DNA of 64,000 bases from Promicromonospora sp. AC04 (GCF_003058225.1 NZ_QBUG01000001.1:806001-870000), one strand, 5' to 3'. Counted from the stretch's first letter, positions 9,019 through 18,074 are shown. Numbers and translations: made by a program. Notes: generated by a model not told the origin, from the sequence alone.

Positions 9019-9887
9019 GCGGCGCTCCTGTTGCGCTTCTGGATGCCGCGCCCGATCACGGTAGCGGCGGCGGCGCTGGCGACGATCGCGAGGCCGGGGA
9101 AGAACGTCATCCACCAGAAGTTGGCGATGTAGGTGCGGCCGGCGGCGAGCATCGCGCCCCATTCCGCGGCCGGCGGGACGGCGCCCAGGCCGAGGTAGCT
9201 GAGCGACGAGACCCAGATGATGGCCTGCCCCAGGCCGAGGGTGGCGAGCACGAACAGCGCGGCGGTCACGTTCGGCAGGATGTGGCGGGCGACGATCCAG
9301 AGGCGGCCGCGGCCCAGCACGCGGGCGGCCTCGATGAACTCGGCGGACGCCGTCCGCCGCACCTGGGAGCGGATGATGCGCGCGTAGCCGGGCGCGGTCG
9401 CCAGGCCGACGGCGATCGTCGAGCTCAGCACGCCCGGCCCCGTCACCACGATGAACAGCAGGGCGAGCAGCAGGCCCGGGAAGGCGAACAGCACCTCGAC
9501 GAGCCGGGTGGTGCCGAAGTCGAGCCAGCGCGGGCCCAGACCGGCGACGAAGCCGAGCACTGTCGCGAGGCCGATGCCGATGCCCGTCGCGAGGACGCCG
9601 ATCAGGAGCGAGTCCCGTGCCCCGTGGACGACGCGCGTGTAGATGTCCCGGCCGGACTCGTCGGTCCCGAAGAGGTGCGCGGGCGAGGGCGCCTGGAAGG
9701 CGTCGGCGGGCGAGGTGGCCAGCGGGTCGCCGGGAGCGAGCAGCCCCGGCCAGAGCGCGGCGACGAGGACGAGCAGGAGGACCAGGCCGGCGACCGCCTC
9801 GGCCGCCGTCGGGCGGAAGCCGGTGCCGTGGACGACGGCGGCCCGGACGACGGCGGCCCGGTCGACGGCGGCGCGCAGCCCGCTCAC
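9015..9887 (-). CDS. Peptide ABC transporter permease, DppC/OppC type
   Basis: 290-aa membrane protein, second permease of the importer. It has an N-terminal helix (VLLLVLVAALWPGLL), then the OppC-family GTDESGRDIYTRVVHGARDSL segment, which precedes the transmembrane core. The EAA loop for ATPase contact is EAARVLGRGRLWIVARHILPN. Start is GTG at 9887 in a GTGA overlap with the upstream permease stop; its own stop overlaps the ATPase start. The short N-terminus contains a repeated RAAVV element. The substrate is set by the binding protein of the operon, probably di- or oligopeptides. Confidence 0.92.
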   Translation of the reverse strand: MSGLRAAVDRAAVVRAAVVHGTGFRPTAAEAVAGLVLLLVLVAALWPGLLAPGDPLATSPADAFQAPSPAHLFGTDESGRDIYTRVVHGARDSLLIGVLATGIGIGLATVLGFVAGLGPRWLDFGTTRLVEVLFAFPGLLLALLFIVVTGPGVLSSTIAVGLATAPGYARIIRSQVRRTASAEFIEAARVLGRGRLWIVARHILPNVTAALFVLATLGLGQAIIWVSSLSYLGLGAVPPAAEWGAMLAAGRTYIANFWWMTFFPGLAIVASAAAATVIGRGIQKRNRSAA

Positions 9888-10879
9888 TCCACCACCGCCC
9901 GGCGGCGCGGGTCGACGGCCCGGTCGGCGAGGTCGGTGACCAGGGTCATCACCGTGTACGCGAGCGCCACCACGAGCACGATGCCGGTCACGAGCGTGAC
10001 GTCGCGCAGCTGGACCGCGGAGAGCAGGCTGCGCCCCAGGCCCTGGCGCGCGAACACGGACTCCACCACCACGGCCCCGCTGATCAGCGACCCGAAGGCC
10101 CAGCCGGACAGCCCGATCGCGGGGATCGCCGCGTGCCGCAGCGTGTGCCGCCAGAAGATCCGGACCTCGCTCTCGCCGCGCGCCCGGGCAGTGGTGACGA
10201 ACGGCGACTCCATCGCCGTCAGGAGGGACTCGCGCATGACCTGGCCGAGGAACCCGGCCAGCGGGATCGCCATGGTGAGCGCGGGCAGCACGATGCCGAG
10301 CGGCCCCGGCACGCTGACCGGCGGGAGGATCCCCAGGGTGAGGCTGAAGAACAGGATCAGGACGGTCGCGAGCCAGAAGTGCGGGACGGCGGCCGCGACC
10401 AGCTCGAGCCCGGAGCCGATGGCCCACGCGACCCGGCCGCCCCGCACGCTCCACGCCGCAAGGCCGCACGCGAGCGCCCAGGCGAGCACGAGCGAGCAGA
10501 GCGCGAGCGTGAGCGTCGCGCCGAACTGCTCGCCGATAGCGGTGGCGACCGGCTTGTGCAGCGAGTACGACTGCCCGAGGTCGCCGGTCACGAGCCGCCC
10601 CAGATAGGTCAGGTACTGCACCACGAGCGGCTGGTCCAGGCCGTACTCGCGGCGGACCTGCTCCAGCGCCTCGGGCCCGGCCTGCGAGCCGGGCCCGCCG
10701 AGGATCGCCTCGGCGGGGTCGCCCGGGATGAGCCGGAGGGCGAAGAACGTGATCGTCGCCGCGGCCCAGAGCACGAACACGACCCCACCTGCGCGCAGGA
10801 GCAGCCAGCGCCGGTAGCCCGGCACCGGGCTCCTGCGCGCCCCGGTAGTGGGGACCGGAAGCGTCAAGACACCAGCCAT
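9884..10879 (-). CDS. Peptide ABC transporter permease, DppB/OppB type
   Basis: 331-aa inner-membrane permease with six predicted helices. Family marks include an N-terminal helix followed by LRLIPGDPAEAILG, the LGQSYSLHKPVATAI region, and the EAA loop (TTARARGESEVRIFWRHTLRH). The ATG at 10879 lies 16 bp inside the 3' end of the substrate-binding gene, so translation is coupled. The next permease starts in the stop codon of this gene. The gene order SBP-B-C-ATPase is canonical for the Dpp/Opp family. Confidence 0.92.
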   Translation of the reverse strand: MAGVLTLPVPTTGARRSPVPGYRRWLLLRAGGVVFVLWAAATITFFALRLIPGDPAEAILGGPGSQAGPEALEQVRREYGLDQPLVVQYLTYLGRLVTGDLGQSYSLHKPVATAIGEQFGATLTLALCSLVLAWALACGLAAWSVRGGRVAWAIGSGLELVAAAVPHFWLATVLILFFSLTLGILPPVSVPGPLGIVLPALTMAIPLAGFLGQVMRESLLTAMESPFVTTARARGESEVRIFWRHTLRHAAIPAIGLSGWAFGSLISGAVVVESVFARQGLGRSLLSAVQLRDVTLVTGIVLVVALAYTVMTLVTDLADRAVDPRRRAVVE

Positions 10880-12519
10880 GCCCCGGCGAAGGTCGGCGTC
10901 GACACCGTAGGCATCGCGCGCAGCCCCTGCACGGCCGACGAGTACAGGAAGTGGTTCTGCTGGTCGTACAGCGGCAGGATGTAGTACCCGTCGAGGACGA
11001 TCCGCTGGGCCTGCTCGTACATGCTCTCCCGGTCGTCGGCGTTGCTCGTGGCGGAGGCCCGGGTGAGCAGGTCGTCGAGCGCGGCGTCGTCCACCTGCGC
11101 GAGGTTGGCGAAGTAGCCGCTGGGCGCCGGGGTGATCGAGTCGGAGTGGTACAGGATCCGCAGCACGTCCGGGCCGACCTTCGTGTAGGGGGCGCTCACG
11201 AGGTCGTAGTCGTTCTCGGCCAGCGCGCCGTACCAGCTCGACAGGTCGAGCGGGTGGAGGTTGACCTCGAAGCCCGCCGTCTTGGCGTCCGCCTGGATCT
11301 GCTCGAACAGGGACTGCTCGGCCGGGATGGACTGGTTGGTGCTCACCGGGAAGTCGAGGGTCAGGCGCTTGCCGTCCTTGACGCGGTAGCCGTCTGCGTC
11401 CCGCTCGGCCCAGCCGGCCTCGTCGAGGAGGTTCGCGGCGGCGTCGGTGTCCACGGTGAAGAGGTCGGGCAGGCTCAGGCCGAGCGGCTCGACGCTCGAG
11501 AGCGGCGAGTACGAGCGCTCGGCGGTCCCGAAGAACAGGCTCTGGATGCCGTCGTCCACGTTCACCGAGCGGATGAACGCCTCGCGGACGCGCTCGTCGT
11601 CGAACGGCGCCTTGCCCGAGTTGAGCTCGATGCGGTTGGACGCGCCGGGGCGCGGGGCGTCGAGCTCCTCGATCGCGTCGTCGGACTCGGCCGACTTGAT
11701 CGTGTCGGGCTGCGCGTTGTCGATGACCTGGGCCTCACCGGACTGGAGCGCGGCGTAGCGGCTCGCGGAGTCGGGGATGAACCGCCACACGATCGAGTCC
11801 AGGTACGGGAGGCCGGTGCCCTCGGCGTCGGCGGGCGGTGAGTTGTAGTCGTCGTTCCGCACGAGGGTCACCGAGTCCTGACGCTCCCACTCGTCGACGA
11901 CGAACGGGCCGGTCCCGACGGGCGCGGCGCAGTTGTCCTCCTGGCTGCGCTCGAGGGCCTTCGGCGACTCCATGGCGACCCAGACCTGCGAGAGCGACTC
12001 CAGCAGCGCGCTGTCGGGTGCGCTGAGCTCCAGGCGGACCGTGTGGTCGTCGACGGCGACGACGTCCGTGATCTTCGCGAGGGCGAGGTAACCGGTCGAC
12101 GACGCCGTGGCCGGGTCCTGCACGTGGGCGATGTTCGCGGCGACCGCCGCGGCGTCGAACGGCGTGCCGTCGGTGAACGTCACGTCGTCACGCAGCGAGA
12201 ACTCCCACGCCATCCCGTCGTCGCTCTCGGTCCACTCGGTGGCGAGCCACGGGATGACCTCGCCGTCGTCGTCGAGCGAGACGAGCGACTCGAGGTACTG
12301 GGTGGCGATGAGCGCCTGCGGGTAGTTGCCGCCCACGTGCGGGTCGAGGCAGGACGGCTCGGCGTCGCCCGACGCGTAGGTGAGCGTCCCGCCCGCGACG
12401 GGCTCGCTGGACGGTTCGCTCGCCGTCCCGCCCCCTGGGGAGCAGGCGGCGAGCAGGAGGGCGACGGCGGCCGTCACGACGACGGCGGCACGCGGACGGG
12501 AGAACCGGCGCGAGGGCAT
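10864..12519 (-). CDS. Peptide/nickel ABC transporter substrate-binding lipoprotein (SBP family 5)
   Basis: 551-aa extracellular receptor of the importer. The start MPSRRFSRPR is preferred over longer in-frame reading because it is followed at once by a signal peptide and the lipobox LLLAAC (Cys26). The family 5 pattern is clear: LDPHVGGNYPQALI near the N-terminus, VTFTDGTPFDAAAVAANI, VGTGPFVVDEW, and the C-terminal ADDRESMYEQAQRIVLDGYYILPLYD. It is the first gene of the four-gene operon. The 222 bp between this gene and the divergent vapB-like gene at 12742 must hold its promoter, but I do not see a convincing -10/-35 pair for it. Confidence 0.92.
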   Translation of the reverse strand: MPSRRFSRPRAAVVVTAAVALLLAACSPGGGTASEPSSEPVAGGTLTYASGDAEPSCLDPHVGGNYPQALIATQYLESLVSLDDDGEVIPWLATEWTESDDGMAWEFSLRDDVTFTDGTPFDAAAVAANIAHVQDPATASSTGYLALAKITDVVAVDDHTVRLELSAPDSALLESLSQVWVAMESPKALERSQEDNCAAPVGTGPFVVDEWERQDSVTLVRNDDYNSPPADAEGTGLPYLDSIVWRFIPDSASRYAALQSGEAQVIDNAQPDTIKSAESDDAIEELDAPRPGASNRIELNSGKAPFDDERVREAFIRSVNVDDGIQSLFFGTAERSYSPLSSVEPLGLSLPDLFTVDTDAAANLLDEAGWAERDADGYRVKDGKRLTLDFPVSTNQSIPAEQSLFEQIQADAKTAGFEVNLHPLDLSSWYGALAENDYDLVSAPYTKVGPDVLRILYHSDSITPAPSGYFANLAQVDDAALDDLLTRASATSNADDRESMYEQAQRIVLDGYYILPLYDQQNHFLYSSAVQGLRAMPTVSTPTFAGAWLVS

Positions 12520-12717
12520 GGCTACGTGTGCATCCTGTCTGGAAGGTGGTTCCGAACGACTCCGTTCATGCTCCCAAACCGCAGGCCCGGGCGGTGGTAT
12601 TCCGCCTCCGGTCGCCAAGTGGGACGCGCCACACCAACCCGGGCACCGTTCATTGCGGCCCTGACGCCGGATGGGCCTGTACGACGAACGTGCGGGTGTG
12701 GACAACGCCCGTCAGCG

Positions 12718-12741
12718 GGTGAGTTCACCTACTCTTGTCGT
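12718..12741 (+). promoter_or_regulatory. Promoter and operator candidate of the VapBC-like pair
   Basis: GGTGAGTTCACC (12718-12729) is an inverted repeat with a 2-nt centre. A -10 like TACTCT (12730-12735) follows directly, only 6 nt before the ATG at 12742. No Shine-Dalgarno is present, so the transcript is probably leaderless. The palindrome would let the antitoxin cover the -10 region, which fits autoregulation. Confidence 0.5.
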
Positions 12742-13011
12742 ATGAGCGTCGCAGACGATTACGAGGACCTCCGCCACCTGGTCGACCGGCTCACGCCGGC
12801 ACAGGTGCGGCATCTCCGCGTCCTCGTGTCCAACGACGCTGAACTGGCGGGCGCCGCGTCGGCTCAGCGGGTGAGGCACTCGGCGGCGACGCCGCTTCCT
12901 GAAAGCTTCACCGCCCTCGCGGGAAGCATCCACGGCCCAGGGGACATTGCAGAGCACCACGACGACTACATCCGTCAGCGCCTTCGGGAGCGGTTCGGCG
13001 ACCACACATGA
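12742..13011 (+). CDS. VapB-like antitoxin of a PIN toxin pair
   Basis: 89-aa protein placed directly before a PIN-domain toxin with a 4-bp ATGA overlap, the usual antitoxin position. It has an N-terminal helical part (DYEDLRHLVDRLTPAQVRHL) and an acidic-basic C-terminal tail (LPESFTALAGSIHGPGDIAE, then DDYIRQRLRERF), a tail seen with actinobacterial PIN antitoxins that wraps the toxin. I cannot identify the DNA-binding fold with confidence. The start ATG has no ribosome binding site; a -10 element 6 nt upstream suggests leaderless translation. An inverted repeat over that promoter is a plausible autoregulatory site. Confidence 0.75.
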   Translation: MSVADDYEDLRHLVDRLTPAQVRHLRVLVSNDAELAGAASAQRVRHSAATPLPESFTALAGSIHGPGDIAEHHDDYIRQRLRERFGDHT

Positions 13012-13418
13012 CCGCTACGGTCCTCGACACGGGTCCCCTGTACGCCTTCTTCGACGCCAACGACTCGTACCACGCCGCAGCGCGCGAACTCTTCACGACG
13101 CTCGAAGGTCCCCGACTCCTGCCGAGCCCCGTCCTGACCGAGGTCTGCTGGCTTCTCGAGCGATCCCCCCGAGTCGAGGCGCGGTTCCTTGATTCCGTCG
13201 CGGACGGCGCCTTTGAACTGATCACGCCGACACCGGGCGACCTGACGAGGATGAGCGAGCTGGTCCTGAAGTACCAGGACTTCCCGCTGGGCGCGGTCGA
13301 CGCGTCCGTCGTGGCGATCGCGGAGCGGTACGGCGTACAACGCATAGCGACCACGGACCGACGACACTTCAGCGCGATCCGCCCGGCTCACGTCGACGTC
13401 CTGACGCTCGTGCCCTGA
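13008..13418 (+). CDS. VapC-like PIN-domain ribonuclease toxin
   Basis: 136-aa PIN-domain protein, a metal-dependent RNase when freed from its antitoxin. The acidic residues of the active site are all visible: Asp7 (VLDTGPLYAFF), Glu45 (PVLTEVCWLL), Asp98 (LGAVDASVVAIAE) and Asp117 (IATTDRRHF). Length matches the family (130-140 aa). The ATG overlaps the stop of the antitoxin gene, so synthesis is coupled. Nothing in the sequence suggests that the toxin is broken. The RNA target cannot be predicted; several VapCs cut tRNAs or the sarcin-ricin loop. Confidence 0.88.
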   Translation: MTATVLDTGPLYAFFDANDSYHAAARELFTTLEGPRLLPSPVLTEVCWLLERSPRVEARFLDSVADGAFELITPTPGDLTRMSELVLKYQDFPLGAVDASVVAIAERYGVQRIATTDRRHFSAIRPAHVDVLTLVP

Positions 13419-13547
13419 CAGCGGGACCTTCGCAGTCGACGACGCCCTGCTGACCGACCCGGAGCCAGTCGGGGAACTCCCCCGGCCGCCCCCGCGTTCT
13501 CACCCCGCAAGCAGGCGTTTTCCTCCCGACGGGAGCGGGCCCCGGCA

Positions 13548-13553
13548 TATACT
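13548..13553 (+). promoter_or_regulatory. Candidate -10 element (TATACT) of the TelA-PknG operon
   Basis: TATACT lies 36 nt before the TelA start in the 171-bp gap after vapC. A -35 of poor quality (CCCGAC) is 17 bp further upstream. This is the only clear promoter-like site seen ahead of the ten-gene operon. Confidence 0.4.
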
Positions 13554-13589
13554 CGCCGCGTTCGGGACGCCCTATCTCGAGGAGCACCG

Positions 13590-14807
13590 ATGACCGAGCC
13601 AATGCCGCTTCAACCCCCCGCCGGAGCCCAGCCCCTCGTGCTCACCGCGCCCGACCCGGTGCAGCCCGTCGCCGCGACGCAGGCGCCCAAGATGGCGCCC
13701 AAGGTGGACCCAGCCGTGGCGCCCGCGCTCGACCAGAAGGTCGCCACCTACCTCGACGGCCTGCTCAGCGCCGACACCAAGAGCCCCGAGTTCGCCAAGC
13801 GCGCCGACGACGTGCGCACCATGGGCGACCAGGACATCCGCCAGGCGGCGGACTCCAGCAACCGGCTGCTGGCCACGCCCGTCCGGGCGCTCAAGGAGGG
13901 CGGCCTCGCCGACGGCTCCAAGGTGGGCCAGACCCTGCTGGAGCTGCGCCGCACGGTCGAGGACCTGGACCCGTCCGAGGCGAGCGTGGGCCGCAAGATC
14001 CTCGGCGTCATCCCGTTCGGCGACAAGCTCCAGGACTACTTCCGCCGCTACGAGTCCGCCCAGGGCCAGCTCAACGCCATCATCCAGGCCCTCTACAACG
14101 GCCAGGACGAGCTGCGCAAGGACAACGCCGCACTGAACCTGGAGAAGCAGAACCTCTGGGACACGATGGCGCGGCTCAACCAGTACATCTACGTGGCCGA
14201 ACGCCTCGACGCCCAGCTCTCCGCGAAGATCGCCGAGCTCCAGATCGCCGAGCCAGAGCGGGCCAAGGCGCTCTCCGAGGACGTCCTGTTCTACGTGCGC
14301 CAGAAGCACCAGGACCTGCTCACCCAGCTCGCGGTCTCCATCCAGGGCTACCTCGCGATCGACATCATCATCAAGAACAACGTCGAGCTCACCAAGGGCG
14401 TCGACCGCGCGACCACCACGACGGTCTCCGCGCTGCGCACCGCCGTCATCGTGGCGCAGGCCCTCGCGAACCAGAAGCTGGTGCTGGACCAGATCGGGGC
14501 CCTGAACACCACGACGTCGAACATGATCGCCTCGACGTCCAAGATGCTCGCCGACCAGTCGGCGACCATCCAGGAGCAGGCCGCGAGCTCGACCGTCGGG
14601 ATCGCGCAGCTGCAGGAGGCGTTCGCGAACATCTACGCCACGATGGACTCCATCAGCGACTTCAAGACCAGGGCGCTCGACTCGATGTCGCAGACCATCG
14701 GCGTGCTCCAGACCGAGACGACCAAGGCCTCCGAGTACGTGGAGCGGGCCCGGCGCACCAACACCAACGGCGTGGCGAGCGGCTCTCTCGACCTCGGTAA
14801 CCGGTGA
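13590..14807 (+). CDS. TelA/KlaA (toxic anion resistance) family protein
   Basis: 405-aa cytosolic, almost wholly helical protein. The family core is plain: DIRQAADSSNRLLATPVRAL, the LGVIPFGDKLQDYFRRYESAQ motif (about 131-151), LEKQNLWDTMARLNQYIYVAE, FYVRQKHQDLLTQLAVSIQGY and the TTTTVSALRTAVIVAQALANQK segment. TelA was named for tellurite resistance but its wider role is unclear; comparative genomics ties it to membrane-stress and Ter-type systems. The start ATG has a strong GAGGAG site. It is the first gene of the operon that goes on to GlnX, GlnH and PknG, so it probably acts in that pathway rather than as a stand-alone resistance gene. Confidence 0.9.
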   Translation: MTEPMPLQPPAGAQPLVLTAPDPVQPVAATQAPKMAPKVDPAVAPALDQKVATYLDGLLSADTKSPEFAKRADDVRTMGDQDIRQAADSSNRLLATPVRALKEGGLADGSKVGQTLLELRRTVEDLDPSEASVGRKILGVIPFGDKLQDYFRRYESAQGQLNAIIQALYNGQDELRKDNAALNLEKQNLWDTMARLNQYIYVAERLDAQLSAKIAELQIAEPERAKALSEDVLFYVRQKHQDLLTQLAVSIQGYLAIDIIIKNNVELTKGVDRATTTTVSALRTAVIVAQALANQKLVLDQIGALNTTTSNMIASTSKMLADQSATIQEQAASSTVGIAQLQEAFANIYATMDSISDFKTRALDSMSQTIGVLQTETTKASEYVERARRTNTNGVASGSLDLGNR

Positions 14808-14830
14808 CAGCAGCAGGCTCGGAGGAACGC

Positions 14831-15409
14831 ATGGGTTGGTGGCGGCGGATCTTCGGAGGCGGGCGCACCGAGGAGGAGCAGCCCCTCGCGATCCCGGCAC
14901 CGCCCACGACCGAGCAGATCGTGACGTCCGTCGACGCCGTCCTCGCGCGCGCGTCCGGGAAGGCGCCCGCTGCGGTCACCGCCCGGGTGCAGCGGGTCGC
15001 CGAGACCGTGCACGAGATGGCGCCCCGGCTGGACCGGCTCGGCGCCGGCTCCCAGCAGGCGCACACCGTGGTCGCCACCGCGACGAGCTACCTGCCGGAG
15101 GCGGTCGACGCCTACCTGCGCCTCCCCCGCGACTTCGCCGACCGGCGCGTCGTGGACCGCGGCAAGACGTCGCTCATGATCCTGTGCGACCAGCTCGACC
15201 TGCTGGGCGCCACCCTCGACAAGATCTCCGACGCCGTGTCCCGCGCCGACGCCGTCGCCCTCGTGGCCCACGGCCGGTTCCTCGAGGAGAAGTTCGGCAC
15301 GTCGGGCCTGACGCTCCCGAGCGCCGGCCCGGGTACGTTGCCCGCCCCGGGACAGGGCCTGCCGGGCCCCGGGACGACGTCGGGCCCCTCGCCCCTGGAG
15401 GCCCCATGA
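14831..15409 (+). CDS. Small helical protein, possible XpaC-like partner of TelA
   Basis: 192-aa protein that starts MGWWRRIFGGG with GGAGG six nt before the ATG; an in-frame GTG at 14804 lacks a site. The amphipathic Trp/Arg N-terminus may touch the membrane. The middle (about 60-150) is helical with SYLPEAVDAYLRLP and a later LDLLGATLDKISDAV segment. XpaC proteins, which are paired with TelA in Bacillus (xpaC-yaaN), have a comparable YLP-x-Y-x-L layout, so I suggest an XpaC-like role with low certainty. The C-terminal 35 residues are Pro/Gly-rich. It lies 23 bp after telA and overlaps the AAA+ gene (ATGA). Confidence 0.6.
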   Translation: MGWWRRIFGGGRTEEEQPLAIPAPPTTEQIVTSVDAVLARASGKAPAAVTARVQRVAETVHEMAPRLDRLGAGSQQAHTVVATATSYLPEAVDAYLRLPRDFADRRVVDRGKTSLMILCDQLDLLGATLDKISDAVSRADAVALVAHGRFLEEKFGTSGLTLPSAGPGTLPAPGQGLPGPGTTSGPSPLEAP

Positions 15410-16740
15410 GCACGACGGCGCTGGCCGCCGCACTCGACGCCCTCGCCGCAGCCGGCGTGAGCGGCCCGGCCGCGCGTGCCGAGGGTGAGCGGCTCGCCGC
15501 CGCCGTCGCCGAGTCGTCCCCGGGCGCCGCGGCGGACTGGCTGGCGGCGACCGGCCGTCCGACGTCGGGCAGCCTGCAACCGTTCTTCGACGCCGCCGTC
15601 AGCGCCCGCCGCTGGCGCTCAGCCCCCACGGACCTGCTCGACGAGCTCATCGCGACCAGGTCCCCGGCCGCAGCCCGGTACGCGGAAGCGCTGGCGCAGG
15701 TCGTCGACGCCGCAGCAACCCTCGGTGACCCCAGCATCAGCGCCATAGCCGCCGCGGAAGGCACCAAGGCAGTCCACCGCAGCGCGGCCCAGGGCCGGGA
15801 CAAGGCACCGACCCCCCTGCCAACCACCCCGCCAGGCTCGGCAGTCCCCACCACCGCGCAAGGCGACCCCGCGGCCGTCCCGGCCGAGGAACCCGAGCCG
15901 CCCAAGGAAGAGCGAACGCTCGAAGAGCTCCTGGAAGAGCTGGACCAGCTCACCGGCCTGGGCAGAGTCAAGGACGAGATCCACCGCCAGACCGAGCTCC
16001 TCCGCATCGAACGCCTCAGGGCCGAGGCAGGCCTCACCTCCCCCACGCTGACCCGCCACCTGGTGTTCGTGGGCAACCCGGGTACGGGCAAGACGACGGT
16101 GGGCCGGCTGGTCGCCGGGATCTACCGCGCCCTGGGCCTGCTGGACAAGGGCCACCTCGTGGAAGTGGACCGGTCCGAGCTGGTGGCGGGCTACCTGGGC
16201 CAGACCGCCGAGAAGACGACGGCGGTGGTGCAGCGCGCCCTGGGCGGCGTGCTGTTCATCGACGAGGCGTACGCGCTGGCCGAGGACCAGTACGGCCGTG
16301 AGGCGGTGGACACCCTGGTCAAGGACATGGAGGACCACCGCGACGACCTCGTGGTGATCGTTGCGGGCTACCCCGGCCCGATGGCCCGGTTCGTCAGCAC
16401 CAACCCGGGCCTGGAGAGCCGGTTCTCGCGGACCATCACGTTCGAGGACTACTCCGCCGCGGAGCTGCGGCAGATCTTCGAGACCCTTGCCCGGGCAGCG
16501 GACTTCGAGCCGCAGCCGGCCACTCTCGACCGCTTCGACCGCCTCGTCGCGGACCAGCTGCGGGGCGAGGGCTTCGGCAACGGGCGCTGGGCACGCAACG
16601 TGCTCGACTCCGCAATTGCCCGGCACGCCTGGCGCTTGCGGGACGTTGAACGACCGACTGTGGATCAGCTACGCACGCTGGTCCCGGAAGACCTGGAGGA
16701 TGTCGTGGACATCGGGACAGACAGCGAGGCCACCCCGTGA
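15406..16740 (+). CDS. CbxX/CfqX-type AAA+ ATPase
   Basis: 444-aa protein with an N-terminal helical region (1-120), a Pro/Glu-rich linker (130-170) and one AAA+ domain. Walker A is GNPGTGKTT (223-231), Walker B VLFIDEAYAL (282-291), and the arginine-finger region NPGLESRFSRTITF is at 333-346. The VKDEIHRQ helix before Walker A is typical of the CbxX/SpoVK clade, which remodels protein complexes (Rubisco activase CbxX is the best-studied member). The ATG overlaps the stop of the preceding gene and GGAGG sits just before it. No carbon-fixation genes are nearby, so the client is more likely a neighbour in this operon such as TelA, the VWA protein or PknG. Confidence 0.9.
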   Translation: MSTTALAAALDALAAAGVSGPAARAEGERLAAAVAESSPGAAADWLAATGRPTSGSLQPFFDAAVSARRWRSAPTDLLDELIATRSPAAARYAEALAQVVDAAATLGDPSISAIAAAEGTKAVHRSAAQGRDKAPTPLPTTPPGSAVPTTAQGDPAAVPAEEPEPPKEERTLEELLEELDQLTGLGRVKDEIHRQTELLRIERLRAEAGLTSPTLTRHLVFVGNPGTGKTTVGRLVAGIYRALGLLDKGHLVEVDRSELVAGYLGQTAEKTTAVVQRALGGVLFIDEAYALAEDQYGREAVDTLVKDMEDHRDDLVVIVAGYPGPMARFVSTNPGLESRFSRTITFEDYSAAELRQIFETLARAADFEPQPATLDRFDRLVADQLRGEGFGNGRWARNVLDSAIARHAWRLRDVERPTVDQLRTLVPEDLEDVVDIGTDSEATP

Positions 16741-18074
16741 CCGCACCGCTGACGACCACCGGCCCGCCGTCGGCCCTACCCGGCGCGACCGGCCCTGGCG
16801 ACGCCGCCCCCGCGCGCACCTCCGCCGGTGCTCGCCTCTCGGCGGAGCTGGCGACCACCCCGGGGCGGCTGGCGCTGGCCACGACCGTGGCCGTGGTGGC
16901 GTGCCTGCTGCTGGGGGTGACCGGGTTCCTGGCGGGCAGCAACCAGTCGGCGGCGCTGGACGACGCGCAGCGCGACGCCGCGCAGCTCGTCGGCACGCAG
17001 GAGCTGCGCAACGACCTGGTGTCGGCGGACGCGACGGCGACCAACGCGTTCCTCGTCGGCGGGCTGGAGCCCGCGGAGGCCCGCGAGCGCTACGAGACGA
17101 GCCTGTCCGAGGCGGCGCAGGCGCTGCCGACGCTTGCCGCGACCGCACAGGGTGCCGAAGAGACCGCGGACCTGTCCACGGTGTCCGACTCGGTGCAGCG
17201 GTACTCGGGCCTGGTCGAGTCGGCCCGGGCGAACAACCGGCAGGGTTTCCCCGTCGGCGCGGCCTACCTGGACCAGGCCTCGGCGGCGCTCCGCGACGAG
17301 GTGCTGCCCACGCTCGACGAGGTGGCCGTCTCGACGTCCGAGCGGGTCGACGACGACCTGGGTTCCGTCTCCCTCGCGCAGGCGCTGCTGCTGCTCGTGC
17401 TGCTGGGCCTGGTGGCGCTGGGCGCCGTCCAGCTCTGGCTGGCGCGGCGCACGCACCGCGTCCTGAACACGGGTCTGGCGGTCGCGAGCGTCGCCCTCCT
17501 GGTGGGCGGCATCGTGGCGACGGCCGCCGTGCTGGGCGGGAACGGCGTCGCCCGGTCGGTGGCGAGCGGGCCGTACGCGGCTACGGTCGCCACGTCGCAG
17601 GCCCTGTCGCTCGCTACCGACGCCAAGTCCATGGAGTCGTTCACGCTGATCAAGCGCGGCTCGGGCGCGGAGTTCGAGGAGTCCTACCAGGCGTCCATCG
17701 CCGAGGCCCAGACCCTCCTGACCGACGCAGCGGACGCCGAGGCCGGCGCCGACACCGGCTCCGACCCTCTTTCCCTGCTGAACGCATGGGACGCCAAGCA
17801 CGCGGAGATCCGCAAGCTGGACGACGGCGGCGACTGGGACGCCGCCGTCGCGGCGGCGACGTCCACCGCCGACGACTCGGCGGGCGCGGCCTTCGCCGCG
17901 TTCTCCGACCGGGCCCACGAAGAGGTCGAGGCCACCAGCGAGGAGGCCGTCGACCGGCTCGGCTCCGCGGCGACCACCGCGCAGATCGCGGCCTGGGTCG
18001 CCCTCGTGCTCGGCGTCGCCGGGGCCGTTGCCGCGGCCACCGGGATGAACGTCCGTCTGAAGGAGTACCGATGA
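16737..18074 (+). CDS. glnX: GlnX-like four-helix membrane protein
   Basis: 445-aa integral membrane protein. Four hydrophobic helices are visible at about 44-66, 212-234, 245-267 and 413-437. They enclose two outward-facing helical loops of about 145 residues each (67-211 and 268-412), an arrangement like bacterial four-helix sensor domains. In Mycobacterium and Corynebacterium the same position, just upstream of glnH and pknG, is held by GlnX, which is thought to relay the GlnH signal across the membrane to PknG. Sequence likeness alone is weak, so the name rests on topology and gene order. Start is GTG in a GTGA overlap with the AAA+ gene; the stop overlaps the glnH start. Confidence 0.8.
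   Translation: MTAPLTTTGPPSALPGATGPGDAAPARTSAGARLSAELATTPGRLALATTVAVVACLLLGVTGFLAGSNQSAALDDAQRDAAQLVGTQELRNDLVSADATATNAFLVGGLEPAEARERYETSLSEAAQALPTLAATAQGAEETADLSTVSDSVQRYSGLVESARANNRQGFPVGAAYLDQASAALRDEVLPTLDEVAVSTSERVDDDLGSVSLAQALLLLVLLGLVALGAVQLWLARRTHRVLNTGLAVASVALLVGGIVATAAVLGGNGVARSVASGPYAATVATSQALSLATDAKSMESFTLIKRGSGAEFEESYQASIAEAQTLLTDAADAEAGADTGSDPLSLLNAWDAKHAEIRKLDDGGDWDAAVAAATSTADDSAGAAFAAFSDRAHEEVEATSEEAVDRLGSAATTAQIAAWVALVLGVAGAVAAATGMNVRLKEYR

Noticed and set aside
14804-14830. GTG 14804 as the start of the 192-aa gene, overlapping telA
   Set aside because: No ribosome binding site. GGAGG at 14821-14825 fits the ATG at 14831.
16361-18070. Long N-terminal extension in frame with glnH
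   Set aside because: Arg/Gly-rich shadow of the AAA+ and glnX genes. The ATG at 18071 has a ribosome binding site and starts a signal peptide with lipobox.
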